Shown: positions 50,177 through 59,278 of the stretch, one piece after another
Numbering within the stretch: position 1 is the stretch's first letter
How the letters are laid out: each line of letters opens with the position of its first letter
Source: Haloarcula sp. CBA1129
GTDB taxonomy: Archaea > Halobacteriota > Halobacteria > Halobacteriales > Haloarculaceae
NCBI RefSeq assembly: GCF_008729015.1
Contig: NZ_RKSM01000001.1
Coordinates: 2,108,001 to 2,172,000 of the forward strand
Direction of reading: 5' to 3'
DNA length: 64,000 nucleotides
Position numbers and translations under genes: made by a program
The notes under the pieces: model-generated
Seen by the model: only the letters and a program-made list of their open reading frames with translations
Databases searched by the model: none
What the model was told of the DNA's origin: nothing

Positions 50177-51514
50177 CTACCGTTTCCGCACGCGCATCGA
50201 CATTTCTTGACGGGGATGGGCAGTCAGCGACGGCAACAGTTCTAGGGGCGTTTCGCCTTGGAACTCCAGCCGGTACTGGCTGGCCGTGGTCGCGGTGATG
50301 AGTTGTGCTTCGAGCATCGCGAGATGCTTCCCGATACAGTGGCGCGGCCCGCCACCGAACGGGAAGTAGGCAAACCGTGGGCGTTCACTGGCTCGCTCGG
50401 GCTTCCAGCGCTCCGGGTCGAACGTCTCGGGATCGTCGTAGAACCGCTCGGAGCGGTGGACGCCCCACTGTGGGACCATCAGCGTTGTCCCCGAGTCGAC
50501 CTCGTAGCCCGACAGCGTCACATCCTCGGTCGGTTCCCGGAAGATCGTGTACACCGGTGGGTAGAGCCGCATCGCTTCCTGAATCACCCATTCGAGGTAG
50601 TCCAGTTCGCGGACGTGTTCCATCCCCGGCCGGTCGTCGCCGATGACGTCGTCCAGTTCCTCGTGGACCCGCTGTTCGACCCCGGGGTGTTCCGACAGCA
50701 AGAACCACGTGTAGGTCAGCGTCAGCGCCGTCGTGTCGTGGCCCGCAAGCAGCATCGTCATCATCTCGTCGCGGAGTTGCTCGGGCGACTGGTTCCCCTC
50801 GTCGCGAGCGCGCAGGAGCACCGACAGGAAGTCCATCGGGCCGTCCTCGTCCGTTCCAAGCGAATCCTCGCGGACCGCGATAATATCGTCCAGCACCGCA
50901 TCCAGCGTCTGTACGGCGCGGTCGAACTCGGCGTCATCGGGCATCGGCATCCACTCCGGCATGGCAAATCGGATGGGGTCCGGCTCGAACCGCTGGCCTA
51001 GCGGGAGCAGTTGCTCCTCAATGGTCTGTACTCGCTGTTCGGAGAGTTCGACGCCCATCATCAGGTCCAGAATCACGTCCAGCGTGACCCGGGTCATCGA
51101 CTGTTCGGCGTCGATGACATCGCCGTGGGACCAGTCGGCAATCCGGTCCTCCGCGTGGCCGGTGATTCGGTCGGCCATCCCCGACAGCCGCGCCATCGAG
51201 AAGGCGGGGTTCGCGAGCTTTCGCTGCTGCTCCCACGTCTCACCCTCGCTCAGCAATAGCCCGTCACCAAGCAGGTCGCCCAGTGCGTCGCCCTGAAAGT
51301 CGGGCTTGCGGAACTGGTCAGCCTCCGAGACCAGCACGCGTTCGATTGCCGTCGGGTCACACAGCATGACCGTGTCCATCGGCCCCATGTCGAAACGGGC
51401 GACATCGCCGTAAGCCCGCTCCAGCGCCGAGATGAACCGGAACGGGTCCCGAGCGTACGTCCGACTACTGCCGAACAGCGGTTCGCCCTTCGGTCCGGGC
51501 GGCGTCTTTGACAT
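50177..51514 (-). CDS. Cytochrome P450 (CYP174A-like)
   Basis: A 445-residue P450 without membrane anchor. Landmarks: AGHDTT at 257-262 (I-helix acid-alcohol pair), the ExxR pair Glu313-Arg316 (IQEAMRLYPP), DPERWKPERA as the meander region, and FGGGPRHCIGKHLAM with heme-thiolate Cys393. It resembles the CYP174A1 of Haloarcula marismortui as I remember it. Substrate unknown; long-chain fatty acid or carotenoid/retinoid oxidation is guesswork. It needs a redox partner, perhaps a ferredoxin such as that at 36920-37249. It lies beside the LOV kinase, both leftward but 376 bases apart. Confidence 0.92.
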   Translation of the reverse strand: MSKTPPGPKGEPLFGSSRTYARDPFRFISALERAYGDVARFDMGPMDTVMLCDPTAIERVLVSEADQFRKPDFQGDALGDLLGDGLLLSEGETWEQQRKLANPAFSMARLSGMADRITGHAEDRIADWSHGDVIDAEQSMTRVTLDVILDLMMGVELSEQRVQTIEEQLLPLGQRFEPDPIRFAMPEWMPMPDDAEFDRAVQTLDAVLDDIIAVREDSLGTDEDGPMDFLSVLLRARDEGNQSPEQLRDEMMTMLLAGHDTTALTLTYTWFLLSEHPGVEQRVHEELDDVIGDDRPGMEHVRELDYLEWVIQEAMRLYPPVYTIFREPTEDVTLSGYEVDSGTTLMVPQWGVHRSERFYDDPETFDPERWKPERASERPRFAYFPFGGGPRHCIGKHLAMLEAQLITATTASQYRLEFQGETPLELLPSLTAHPRQEMSMRVRKR

Positions 51515-51584
51515 CAGCCACAGTTAGTGCCGAACACGCTTGAATGGTATGCCAAATGTCGGAAATCGGGCGGCTCTGGCGCGT

Positions 51585-51965
51585 TTAGAGCCAGCGGTCG
51601 GCGTCAAGGTTCCAGTCAGTGTGTGCGGATACCCAGACGCCACCGAGGCCACCGAGGGCGCTGAGGCCGGCAGTGTACAGCAGGAAGAACGCGAAGACGA
51701 GCGCCAGAAACAGGTCGTAGCCCGGTGCGCCGGGCGGAATCCCGAACCCGAGCAGTCCGGCGATGTACAGCGCCGGAATAAAGAGGGCGAGCAGGGGGAC
51801 CATCGCACAGACGCCGGCCAGCGTCCCCAGCCAGAGCCCGGTTCGGTAGCCGCCGCCGTGGTTCGCCGCGGCGATGGCACCGCCGGCCACCGACGAGAAC
51901 GGAATGAAAGACAGCGCAATCGTCACGAGTGCCCCGATTCCGGCGTTGATCACCGACTCGCGCAT
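51585..51965 (-). CDS. DUF5518-type membrane protein
   Basis: A 126-residue membrane protein with four hydrophobic segments and the haloarchaeal DUF5518 pattern: NAGIGALVTIALSFIPFSSV, then VAGGAIAAANHGGGYRTGLWLGT (the glycine-rich loop), and LYTAGLSALGGLGGVWV near the end. It is a paralogue of the following gene, sharing GGxIAxxxxGG and LSALGGxxGxxV. Start ATG 51965; an open frame runs to 52034 into the upstream gene. Function unknown. Confidence 0.85.
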   Translation of the reverse strand: MRESVINAGIGALVTIALSFIPFSSVAGGAIAAANHGGGYRTGLWLGTLAGVCAMVPLLALFIPALYIAGLLGFGIPPGAPGYDLFLALVFAFFLLYTAGLSALGGLGGVWVSAHTDWNLDADRWL

Positions 51966-52023
51966 ATGCGTTCTCGGTAGTGGGGTCCCCAGTGATGTAG
52001 TTACCGACAGCGGGACCCGTCGA

Positions 52024-52407
52024 TCAGTCGCCAATAGTCGTGTCGTATCTGACGTAGTTGCCGAGCCAGCCGCCGAGCGCGCTCAGCCCGAGGAAGTACG
52101 CCGCCGTCGTGACCGCCCCCAGAACGAGCACGAGCAACCCCATCGCACCGAACACGCCGAGTGCCTCGGGAACGAACGCCAAGAACGCGGCCAGAAAGAC
52201 GAACACGACCACGAAGAAGACCAGCGACATCGCTAGCCCAATGACGCCGGACAGGAACCCGACGCGGACCCCGTCGTCTCGGCTGCCCCCTTCGAGGTAG
52301 CCAGCGATTCCGCCGCCAAGTAGCGGCGCAAGCGGGACGAATCCGCTCAGCAGTGCGGTCGCGACGGCTCCGATAACGGCGTTGACGAACGTGTCTCCCT
52401 CTCCCAT
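52024..52407 (-). CDS. DUF5518-type membrane protein (paralogue)
   Basis: A 127-residue four-helix membrane protein. FVNAVIGAVATALLSGFVPL, LLGGGIAGYLEGGSRDDGVRVG and YFLGLSALGGWLGNYVRYD mirror the neighbouring paralogue at the same positions, so the pair probably arose by duplication. The soluble charged loop (EGGSRDDG) faces one side. Start ATG 52407 because the frame upstream is shadow. It lies 103 bases downstream of rps2, and probably has its own promoter. Function unknown. Confidence 0.85.
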   Translation of the reverse strand: MGEGDTFVNAVIGAVATALLSGFVPLAPLLGGGIAGYLEGGSRDDGVRVGFLSGVIGLAMSLVFFVVVFVFLAAFLAFVPEALGVFGAMGLLVLVLGAVTTAAYFLGLSALGGWLGNYVRYDTTIGD

Positions 52408-52510
52408 TTCCCGTGGCTTCTCCGGGGCTCGTGGTAGGTCTTGTGTTGGCAACACAACGTCGTCGCCACTCGCTTGTCGGCGGGCCGGAAAACGAAACAG
52501 TTCAGCGACG

Positions 52511-53332
52511 TTAGATGTCGGACTCGAAGTCGTCGAGTCCGTACGTCGGCTCGGCACCGCGGCGGTCGAGCGTCTCGTTGGCCAGCAGCCAGTAGACGAC
52601 CGACAGCGCCTTGCGCCCCTTGTTGTTCGTCGGGACGACCAAGTCGACGTTCGACGTGGTGTTGTTGGAGTCACACATCGCGATGACCGGGATGCCGACC
52701 GTGATGGCTTCCTTGACAGCTTGGGCGTCACCGATCGGGTCGGTGACGACCACGATGTCAGGCTCGATGTAGCCGTCGTAGTCGGGGTTGGTCAGCGTGC
52801 CGGGGATGAACCGGCCAGTGCGGACGCGTGCGCCAATCGCTTCGGCGAACTTCTCGGCCGGGAACCGGCCGTACTGGCGCGACGACGCGGCCAGAATCTG
52901 CTCCGGTTCGTAGTTGGACAGGAAGTCCGCTGCGGTACGGATGCGCTCGTCGGTCATCGAGACGTCCAGCACGTACAGCCCGTCGGTCCGGACGCGGTGG
53001 ATGAACCGCTCCATGTCCTGGGTCTTCTGCTGGGTCCCGATGTGGACACCAGCGCCGAGGTAATCCTCGACGGGGATGAGGAGGTCAGCTTCCGACTGCT
53101 CGTCGGGCATGACGTCCTCGTCCAGCTGTGGGCCGGCGGCCTCGTCGGCCTCGGCTTCTTCGTCAGCCTCCGTGTCGGCATCGGTTGGTTCGGCCTCTGT
53201 CGCCTCCGTGGCGTCGTCGGCGGGCTGTTCGGCTTCCGTTTCGGTCTCCGCGTCGACCGCTTCGTCGTCCTCGTCGGACGGGTCGAAGTCGGAGTCTGAC
53301 GCGTCGAGACCTTCTTTTTCGTTGCCGCTCAT
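52511..53332 (-). CDS. rps2: 30S ribosomal protein S2 with acidic N-terminal extension
   Basis: A 273-residue S2. Residues 1-70 are an acidic extension ([20 protein letters not shown] and similar) absent from non-halophilic S2; the core begins with [20 protein letters not shown], the classic S2 start. [20 protein letters not shown] and [20 protein letters not shown] follow. Stop is downstream of enolase by overlap: its ATG overlaps the enolase stop by four bases. It is the last gene of the S13-to-S2 operon run. Confidence 0.96.
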   Translation of the reverse strand: MSGNEKEGLDASDSDFDPSDEDDEAVDAETETEAEQPADDATEATEAEPTDADTEADEEAEADEAAGPQLDEDVMPDEQSEADLLIPVEDYLGAGVHIGTQQKTQDMERFIHRVRTDGLYVLDVSMTDERIRTAADFLSNYEPEQILAASSRQYGRFPAEKFAEAIGARVRTGRFIPGTLTNPDYDGYIEPDIVVVTDPIGDAQAVKEAITVGIPVIAMCDSNNTTSNVDLVVPTNNKGRKALSVVYWLLANETLDRRGAEPTYGLDDFESDI

Positions 53333-54534
53333 ACTGCGTTGTCCTCGATACGGATTAGTTCGTTCAGCTTGGCTGTGCGCTCGCCGCCGACCGCGCCGGT
53401 CTTGATGAACGGTGCGTCTGTGGCGACAGCGAGGTGTGCGATTGTCGTGTCTTCGGTCTCACCGCTGCGGTGGGAGACCACGGACTCGTAGCCGTTTGCC
53501 GTCGCCAGTTCGATGGCGTCGACAGCGTCGGTGAGCGTCCCGATCTGGTTCGGCTTGATCAGGATGGAGTTCCCGGCGTCGGCGTTGATCCCGGCCTGCA
53601 GGCGCTCGACGTTCGTGACGAACAGGTCGTCGCCGCAGACGAGCGTCTGGTCACCGACCTGTGCGGTCAGGTCCGCGAAGGCCTCGTAGTCGTTCTCGTC
53701 GAGGGGATCCTCGACGTAGACGAGGTCGTACTCCTCGACCTTCCCGGCGATGTACTCGATCTGCTCCTCAGTGGACTTGACGCCGTCGTCGTAGACGTAG
53801 CCGTCTTCGTCAGCGTCGTAGAGCTCTGCACCGGCGACGTCGAGTCCGAACGAGATCGCGAAGCCGAAGTCGTCGGCCACGGTCTCGACGGCCTCGTTCA
53901 TGATCTCGAACGCTTCGTCGTCCGAGACGGATGGTGCCCAAGCGCCCTCGTCGCCCTTGCCTGCTGGCAGGTCGCGGTCGGCCAGAATGTCGTGGACTTC
54001 CTGGTGGACCGCGGCGTTGGCGAAGACGGCCTCTTCGACGCTCGGTGCGCCGACGGGTGCCGCGAGGAACTCCTGAATGTTGGTCGCGTCCGCGGCGTGT
54101 TCGCCGCCGCCGATGATGTTGCCCAGCGGCGTCGGGTACTCGTTGCCCCGGAAGGTGCCGCCGAGGTGCTGGTACAGCGGTGCGCCCAGCACGTCGGCAC
54201 CGGCCTTGGCGGCCGCCATCGAGATGGCGACAGCGCTGTTGGCACCGATGCCGGAGAAGTCGTCAGTGCCGTCGGCGGCGTGGAGCGCCGCGTCGACGTC
54301 ACGCTGGTTTCCGGCGTGGACCTCGCCGATGAGTCGCGGGAGTGCCTCCTCGCGGGCCTTGGCGATGGCCTCGTTGGCGGGGAGTTCGATGGCCTCGTAC
54401 TCGCCCGTGCTTGCACCGCTCGGTGCCTTGCCACGACCGAAGCCCCCACTCTCGGTGAGAACGTCGGCCTCGACGGTCGCGTTCCCGCGGGAGTCGAGGA
54501 CGCGGCGGAGTCGGATATCAGTGATGCGCGTCAT
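53329..54534 (-). CDS. eno: Enolase
   Basis: Interconverts 2-phosphoglycerate and phosphoenolpyruvate. The 401-residue protein has [20 protein letters not shown] at the start, [19 protein letters not shown] with the mobile loop serine, [20 protein letters not shown] with metal-binding Glu-Asp, [13 protein letters not shown] with the second Asp, and [20 protein letters not shown] and [20 protein letters not shown] as the catalytic Lys/His regions. Placement between RpoK and S2 is standard for archaea. Start 54534 is two bases after the RpoK stop (54537). Confidence 0.97.
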   Translation of the reverse strand: MTRITDIRLRRVLDSRGNATVEADVLTESGGFGRGKAPSGASTGEYEAIELPANEAIAKAREEALPRLIGEVHAGNQRDVDAALHAADGTDDFSGIGANSAVAISMAAAKAGADVLGAPLYQHLGGTFRGNEYPTPLGNIIGGGEHAADATNIQEFLAAPVGAPSVEEAVFANAAVHQEVHDILADRDLPAGKGDEGAWAPSVSDDEAFEIMNEAVETVADDFGFAISFGLDVAGAELYDADEDGYVYDDGVKSTEEQIEYIAGKVEEYDLVYVEDPLDENDYEAFADLTAQVGDQTLVCGDDLFVTNVERLQAGINADAGNSILIKPNQIGTLTDAVDAIELATANGYESVVSHRSGETEDTTIAHLAVATDAPFIKTGAVGGERTAKLNELIRIEDNAV

Positions 54535-54536
54535 CG

Positions 54537-54710
54537 TTAATCACTCCTGTTGACCGTAAACGGTAGGACGCCAGCGTCGTACTCCTCGGCGGCGATGAGT
54601 ATCGGCTGGGTGTGTTCCGTCTCGATGAGCACGGGAGCACCGTGAGCCAACTGCAGCGCTCGTGCGCCGAGTTTGCGGGCCTTCTCGTAGCGGCTTTCCT
54701 GTGCGTTCAT
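54537..54710 (-). CDS. rpoK: DNA-directed RNA polymerase subunit K (Rpb6 homologue)
   Basis: A 57-residue subunit, too short for most ORF lists. The sequence [20 protein letters not shown], then [20 protein letters not shown], matches the RpoK/Rpb6 core ([15 protein letters not shown]). It helps assemble and stabilise the largest subunit. Its ATG overlaps the RpoN TGA by ATGA-type overlap at 54707-54710. Follows RpoN in the conserved S9-RpoN-RpoK-Eno order. Confidence 0.95.
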   Translation of the reverse strand: MNAQESRYEKARKLGARALQLAHGAPVLIETEHTQPILIAAEEYDAGVLPFTVNRSD

Positions 54711-54904
54711 TGGTAGGGTGAGACGATGTCGACGAGGTCTTTGTGTGAGACGAGCATCCGGCGACAGCAGTGGCGCTCAACGCCGAGTTCGTCGAGGACC
54801 TTCTCCGGGTTCTCGGGCTCCTCGGCCTCGCGGGTGCGTGCCTTGAACTCCTCCCAGTGCTCGCCGACGACGTTACCGCACGTGAAACACCGAACCGGTA
54901 CCAT
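54707..54904 (-). CDS. rpoN: DNA-directed RNA polymerase subunit N (Rpb10 homologue)
   Basis: A 65-residue zinc-binding subunit. [19 protein letters not shown] starts the protein with the first CxxC pair; the second pair, normally CCRRM, is visible in [18 protein letters not shown]. It anchors subunits D and L in assembly. There are two adjacent ATGs (54907 and 54904); I use the second, giving MVPVRCF. Located 16 bases downstream of rps9. Confidence 0.96.
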   Translation of the reverse strand: MVPVRCFTCGNVVGEHWEEFKARTREAEEPENPEKVLDELGVERHCCRRMLVSHKDLVDIVSPYQ

Positions 54905-54919
54905 CATACCTGTATCACC

Positions 54920-55318
54920 TTAGCGGTACGATTTCTGGTAGCGGGCCCGCGCACCGGGGCCGCCCCACTTCTTGGGTTCGGACTGGCGAACATCGTTGAC
55001 CAGCAGCGAGCGGTCGAACTCCATGAACGCGTCACGGAGTTCGGCGTCGTTGGTGTGGTCGACGAGCCCGCGAGCGATGGCGGTCCGGGCGGCATCTGCC
55101 TGTCCCATGACGCCGCCACCTTCGACGGACACTTCGACGTCGACCTCGCCGCGGAGGTCGTCCTCGGCGATGCGGAACGGTTCCAGCATCTTGAGCTGCG
55201 CCAGCTCCGGGTCGACGAGTTCGACCGGCTGCGAGTCGATACGCACGCGGCCCTCACCCTCGCGAACGGTCGCGCGGGCGACGGCGGTCTTCTTCTTGCC
55301 AGACGTGTTCGTTACCAT
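54920..55318 (-). CDS. rps9: 30S ribosomal protein S9
   Basis: A 132-residue S9. [20 protein letters not shown] is the start signature, [20 protein letters not shown] the central motif, and [18 protein letters not shown] the C-terminal tail that reaches P-site tRNA. The ATG lies within the L13 3' end (seven-base overlap with L13 stop at 55312), so the two are translationally coupled. Confidence 0.97.
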
Positions 55319-55749
55319 GTCTTGTTCGCTCCAAGCGTTTCGCTGATCTCGCCCAGCGTGACGAACTTGATGTTCGACAGTCGGTCAAGCGACGTGCCGT
55401 CCAGAACCTCGCCGTCCTCGTCGTACGGGTTGCCGAGGTAGACACGGACGTTCTCGAACGCCTCGCGGCCACGCTGCTTCTTGTGGGGCAGCATGCCACG
55501 GATGGTGCGCTTGAAGATACCGTCCGGTCGCTTGGGGTAGAAGTACCCGTTGTCGTTACCGATGTCGACACGTTTCTTGTACTTCTCCGTGATCTGCTCC
55601 TCTCGGCCGGTGATCACAGCGCGTTCGGCGTTGACGACAGCGACCGTCTCGCCGTCGAGTGCCTGTTCGGCGACCTGTGATGCGACGCGGCCCATGATAC
55701 AGTCGCGGGCGTCAACGATGACATCCGCGTCGAACTCTGCGACGCTCAT
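55312..55749 (-). CDS. rpl13: 50S ribosomal protein L13
   Basis: A 145-residue L13. [20 protein letters not shown] is the opening, with [20 protein letters not shown] next and [20 protein letters not shown] the diagnostic KxxxGMLP region. It overlaps L18e by four bases and S9 by seven. In archaea it sits in this same gene order. No halophilic extension other than general acidity ([15 protein letters not shown]). Confidence 0.97.
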
Positions 55750-56096
55750 CGGATCACCCGGACGTGGGAGCCTTCTGGGTTGTTTTCGATTGCCTGTTCG
55801 AGTGATACAGCCTCTCCAACCTGGTCGATCTTCGTCTCGGCGGTTCCGGAGAAGTCGACAGCGGCGACGGTGACGTCCTTCTGCAGGACACCGGAGCCAA
55901 GCACCTTGCCGGGCACAACAACGGTCTCGTCTTCCTGGGCGTATCGTTCGATACGGCCGAGGTTGACTTCCGCGTGTGTGCGCCGTGGCTTTTCTAAGCG
56001 CTCGGCGACGTCGCCCCAGACAGCACCGCCCGAACTGCGGGCGGCTGACTTCAGGTCGGCGATGAGACTACTGAGTCTCGGGTTCGTCTTACTCAT
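55746..56096 (-). CDS. rpl18e: 50S ribosomal protein L18e
   Basis: A 116-residue L18e (homologue of bacterial L15-like fold). [20 protein letters not shown] and [20 protein letters not shown] are the start features, and [20 protein letters not shown] the core motif. ATG 56096 is chosen; the frame runs upstream to 56189 across tRNA-Leu, where nothing is coding. It is the first gene after the tRNA in this operon half. Confidence 0.96.
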   Translation of the reverse strand: MSKTNPRLSSLIADLKSAARSSGGAVWGDVAERLEKPRRTHAEVNLGRIERYAQEDETVVVPGKVLGSGVLQKDVTVAAVDFSGTAETKIDQVGEAVSLEQAIENNPEGSHVRVIR

Positions 56097-56120
56097 ATGA
56101 TTCCTCCGTTGTGGGAAAAG

Positions 56121-56205
56121 TGCAGGGAGCAGGATTTGAACCTGCGGACCCCTACGGGACAGCGCCCTGAACGCTGCGCCGTTGGCCAAACTTGGCTATC
56201 CCTGC
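56121..56205 (-). tRNA. tRNA-Leu (anticodon CAG)
   Basis: An 85-nt class II tRNA inside the ribosomal/RNA polymerase gene run. Acceptor GCAGGGA pairs with TCCCTGC, discriminator A. Anticodon stem CAGCG/CGCTG encloses TTCAGGG with anticodon CAG. The long variable arm is TGTCCCGTAGGGGTCC, and the T-arm is GCAGG-TTCAAAT-CCTGC. CCA not encoded. Confidence 0.95.
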
Positions 56206-56309
56206 GCGCGATTGTTCGTTTTGCGTGCCCCGTAAAACCCCTTTCGGTCCTCGCGCTCGGGGAGCGGGCGGTCATCGGTAGTGGTGGGGTGTGTCGGGGC
56301 ATTGTATCG

Positions 56310-57089
56310 TTACAGCTGGACTGCGTCTTTCAGTTCGGTCGCGCGGTCACGCAGCGTCTCGACCGCGCGCAGGACCAGTTCCTCGGTGGTGAACGACCCG
56401 TCCGTCTCGACGTGGAACACGAACGCGTTCGGCACGTCCGAGACCTCGACATCCTTGCCGGGGTAGCGGTTCCGGAGGTCGTTGTCGAACTCGTCTGTCG
56501 CGACGAGTTCGCCGTTGGTGGCGTCGCTGGCAGCGTGTTCGGCTGCCTGCTCTTCGATGACGCCACGCAGGATGTTCGGGTCGTCGTCCTCGAACTCGCC
56601 GAGGTCGCCGACGACCTCCACCTGCTGGAGGTGTCGGTAGCCGACGGCCACGCCGCCCTGATGTTTGGCGTGTTCCCGACCTGTGTCGAGGACGGCGTCG
56701 GCCTCGACTTCGAGGCGCTGGCCGTCCTTGAGGTCGATGATCGGGATGTTGTCGTCGGCCGCCTCGACCATCGGGTCCGAGGAGACGAGGTCGCTGGAGT
56801 AGGCCGTGGCCGGCCCGTCGACGGACAGCGACAGCGTCACTTCGTCACCGACTTCGAAGTCGTCGAGGTCGGTCGTGAGCGGGACCAGTCCCAGTCGGAG
56901 ACCGATCTGCTCGTTGAACATCACGCTGGTGTTCTCGATGACGCGGACCGTGTCGATACTGAATGTCGGCACGTCCGCGACCATCGCTCGGCGGATGCCG
57001 TTGGCGAATGCCGGCGTGATGCCGCGCACGAGGATCCGGGCCTCGCGCTCACCGCGTTCGACGAACTCAACCTCGTAGTCCTGTGTCAT
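56310..57089 (-). CDS. rpoD: DNA-directed RNA polymerase subunit D (no Fe-S cysteines)
   Basis: A 259-residue homologue of Rpb3/AC40 and of the bacterial alpha N-terminus. [20 protein letters not shown] is the alpha-motif, [19 protein letters not shown] the next, and [22 protein letters not shown] the loop region. In many archaea RpoD has a [4Fe-4S] cluster held by four cysteines; this protein has no cysteine at all, so no cluster. An acidic loop ([19 protein letters not shown]) replaces that area. It is three bases after rps11. Confidence 0.95.
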   Translation of the reverse strand: MTQDYEVEFVERGEREARILVRGITPAFANGIRRAMVADVPTFSIDTVRVIENTSVMFNEQIGLRLGLVPLTTDLDDFEVGDEVTLSLSVDGPATAYSSDLVSSDPMVEAADDNIPIIDLKDGQRLEVEADAVLDTGREHAKHQGGVAVGYRHLQQVEVVGDLGEFEDDDPNILRGVIEEQAAEHAASDATNGELVATDEFDNDLRNRYPGKDVEVSDVPNAFVFHVETDGSFTTEELVLRAVETLRDRATELKDAVQL

Positions 57090-57092
57090 TGG

Positions 57093-57482
57093 TTAGAATC
57101 CGGAGTTCTTGGGTGCACGAGTGCCGTCGTGCGGGGTCGGCGTGACGTCCTCGATGCGACCGATCTCCAGTCCTGCTCGGGCGAGTGCGCGGATCGTCGC
57201 CTGCGCACCCGGACCGGGCGAGGTCTGGAGGTTGCCGCCGGGACCACGAACGCGAACGTCGACGCCTTCGACGCCACGGTCAAGGGCCTTCTCCGCAACG
57301 ACCTCGGCCATCTGCATCGCCGCGTACGGCGACGCTTCGTCGCGGTTCTGCTTGACGACCGTCCCGCCGGAGCTCTTTGCGAGCGTCTCCGCGCCGGTCT
57401 GGTCGGTGATGGTGATGATCGTGTTGTTGAACGATGCGTGCACGTGGGCGATGCCCCAGATGTCTTCGGTTTCTTCGCTCAT
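57093..57482 (-). CDS. rps11: 30S ribosomal protein S11
   Basis: A 129-residue S11. [20 protein letters not shown] is the start, [20 protein letters not shown] and [20 protein letters not shown] follow, with the highly conserved [13 protein letters not shown] and ending [20 protein letters not shown] at 57482 overlaps the S4 stop by four bases. Part of the S13-S4-S11-RpoD run. Confidence 0.97.
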   Translation of the reverse strand: MSEETEDIWGIAHVHASFNNTIITITDQTGAETLAKSSGGTVVKQNRDEASPYAAMQMAEVVAEKALDRGVEGVDVRVRGPGGNLQTSPGPGAQATIRALARAGLEIGRIEDVTPTPHDGTRAPKNSGF

Positions 57483-57994
57483 TCTTGGGCCTCCGCGCGC
57501 TCAGGATGGAGTTCGTCCGACAGCGAGCTGTGCTCGTCGAAGCCGACCGAGCTCTCGACGGCGGTTTCGACCGTCATGCCGGGTCGGGTGACGCGAGCGT
57601 CGTCAAGCACGATGTGTCCGTGGACGATGAACTGGCGGGCCTGCTCGGGCGTGTTCGCGTAGCCCTTGCGGTAGACGACCGTCTGCAGGCGACGTTCCAG
57701 CACGTCGGTCACGTCAAGCGACAGCACGTCGTCGAGCTGGTCCTGCTCGTTGAGGATGCCGTAGCGCTTGAGTCGAGCGAGGAATTCCTCGGCCTCGGTC
57801 TCGTGCTCGCCGGCGCTGCCCAGCAGCTTCCGGGCCTCACGGCGGTAGCCACGAAGCTCGGACTGTGCGCGCCAGAGCTCTTCTTTGTTCTTCAGGCCGT
57901 AGCGGCCGATGAGGTTGGCCTCGTCGGCGATACGCTCGCCCTGGAAGGGATGATTCGGCGTCTCGTAGAACTTCGTGTTCGAACCAAGCGCCAT
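57479..57994 (-). CDS. rps4: 30S ribosomal protein S4
   Basis: A 171-residue S4. [40 protein letters not shown] and [20 protein letters not shown] are its signatures, the last being the S4 RNA-binding domain. The protein lacks N-terminal zinc cysteines, as usual for haloarchaea. Its ATG shares one base with the S13 stop (TAATG at 57992-57996), so the two are coupled. Confidence 0.97.
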   Translation of the reverse strand: MALGSNTKFYETPNHPFQGERIADEANLIGRYGLKNKEELWRAQSELRGYRREARKLLGSAGEHETEAEEFLARLKRYGILNEQDQLDDVLSLDVTDVLERRLQTVVYRKGYANTPEQARQFIVHGHIVLDDARVTRPGMTVETAVESSVGFDEHSSLSDELHPERAEAQE

Positions 57995-58527
57995 TATTCG
58001 TCATCCTCCGCGGCGGCTTCCTCAGCCTGCTCTTCTTTAATCGCCTCGACGTTGACGCCGATGGTCCCCTCCGTCCGGCCGGTGGACTTCGTGCGCTGTC
58101 CACGGACCTTCTGGCCGCGCTTGTGGCGGACACCGCGGTAGGAGTCGATCATCTTCATGCGGTTGATGTCCTGCCGGCGGGTGAGCTGGAGGTCGTTGCC
58201 AGTCTCGTGGGTGGTCTCACCGGTGAAGTAGTCCTTCTGGTGGTTGGCCATCCACTCGGGCACCTCGTCGGCGAAGTTCTCGACGTGGTCGACGACGCGC
58301 TCGATGACGTCGTCGTCGAGCTTGCCGAAGACCGAACGTCGGTCGACGTCCGCCTTCTGGGCGATAATTCGGGCGGCCCGGTGGCCGATACCGTTCAGTT
58401 CTGTCAGTGCTCGCTCGACGGATTTCGTCCCGTCGAGGTCTGTCTGTCCGATGCGGACGAAATAGCGGATGTCCTCCTCCTCTTCGGCATCCGCGTCCTC
58501 GCCCGCGTCTGGGTCTTCTGCACTCAT
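57994..58527 (-). CDS. rps13: 30S ribosomal protein S13 with acidic ends
   Basis: A 177-residue S13. Residues 1-22 are an acidic extension (AEDPDAGEDADAEEEEDIRY); then VRIGQTDLDGTKSVERALTE, NGIGHRAARIIAQKADVDRR and IDSYRGVRHKRGQKVRGQRT are family motifs. The C-terminus ends in another acidic stretch (KEEQAEEAAAEDDE). ATG 58527 is chosen; the open upstream frame crosses tRNA-Ser. It is the first protein gene of the operon. Confidence 0.96.
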   Translation of the reverse strand: MSAEDPDAGEDADAEEEEDIRYFVRIGQTDLDGTKSVERALTELNGIGHRAARIIAQKADVDRRSVFGKLDDDVIERVVDHVENFADEVPEWMANHQKDYFTGETTHETGNDLQLTRRQDINRMKMIDSYRGVRHKRGQKVRGQRTKSTGRTEGTIGVNVEAIKEEQAEEAAAEDDE

Positions 58528-58548
58528 ATGTAGGTACTGATGGGTGAG

Positions 58549-58633
58549 CGTCGTGGCGGGGATTCGAACCCCGGAGGCTGTACGCCACAGAGTTAGCAAC
58601 CCTGCGCCTTGGGCCAGGCTTGGCTACCACGAC
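58549..58633 (-). tRNA. tRNA-Ser (anticodon GCU)
   Basis: An 85-nt class II tRNA just upstream of rps13. Acceptor GTCGTGG pairs with CCACGAC, discriminator G. Anticodon stem CAGGG/CTCTG encloses TTGCTAA with anticodon GCT. Variable arm TGGCGTACAGCCTC, T-arm CGGGG-TTCGAAT-CCCCG. CCA not encoded. It is 21 bases from the S13 ATG, so probably part of the same transcript and processed out. Confidence 0.95.
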
Positions 58634-58720
58634 ACGCGTTCTATGACACTCGCGCCCGCAGCACGCGGACTCGGGGGCCGGTCCCCCTACACGAGTCTAT
58701 CCGCTTCTATTCCGGGGTTG

Positions 58721-58728
58721 TATTTAAA
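58721..58728 (-). promoter_or_regulatory. Promoter for tRNA-Ser and the S13 operon
   Basis: TATTTAAA (read TTTAAATA on the minus strand), preceded by CGTTGCG on the leftward strand. It is about 90 bases upstream of the tRNA 5' end at 58633, so the transcript would have a leader removed by RNase P. The 58634-58850 spacer contains no other gene that I see. Confidence 0.55.
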
Positions 58729-58850
58729 CGCAACGAAGGGGAACCGGCTGCGTGACTCCGAGACATACCCACTGAGACAGGTAATAGCAAGTCTCACCAC
58801 AATAGACGAGCCAGCACAATCCATTCGTCACTGGAGACACACACCGGCAT

Positions 58851-59150
58851 ATGCACCGGCATAGCACCGACGGCGGTAGCAGCGTCGACCCAGCCGACCG
58901 GGCAGCAGTCCGTGACCATTTAGAACGGTTCGCTGGGCCTGACGCCGTCACAGAAGCGGACGACGGCACGCTTCGGGCTGATTTCGGCGGCCGAACCAAC
59001 GTCGCAGTTGCTCCCGACGGCACGATAGACACAGGCATGCCACTGCACTCGTTTGCTGGGTCGCCAGAACGGCTCGTGTTCGACCACGACGGCGGCGAAC
59101 TGCGCGCCGAGTTGGACGGAGAGAGCGTCTACGTGTTCCGGCACCCCTGA
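58851..59150 (+). CDS. Small haloarchaeal hypothetical protein (99 aa)
   Basis: An acidic 99-residue protein with a His-rich start (MHRHSTDGGSSVDPADRAAV), a short helix (VRDHLERFAGPDAVTEADDG) and beta strands (TIDTGMPLHSFAGSPERLVF; GGELRAELDGESVYVFRHP). No known motif or membrane segment. Its start is near a direct repeat (CCGGCATATGCACCGGCATA), so an earlier or later start is possible. Convergent or divergent partners offer no hint. Function unknown. Confidence 0.65.
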   Translation: MHRHSTDGGSSVDPADRAAVRDHLERFAGPDAVTEADDGTLRADFGGRTNVAVAPDGTIDTGMPLHSFAGSPERLVFDHDGGELRAELDGESVYVFRHP

Positions 59151-59278
59151 GTTCGGAGTGCTCGCCATACCTGACCTTCTTGCGTGCGCCTGCATGCGTG
59201 ACGGAAATAGTTGGGCCTCTCTGGCCGTGTTCGGCAGTGTCACAATCCTTATCGCACCTCCGGGACCTACTCCTGTGC

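Noticed and set aside
53434..54540. 368-codon plus-strand frame opposite enolase
   Set aside because: Shadow; enolase motifs on the minus strand are unambiguous.
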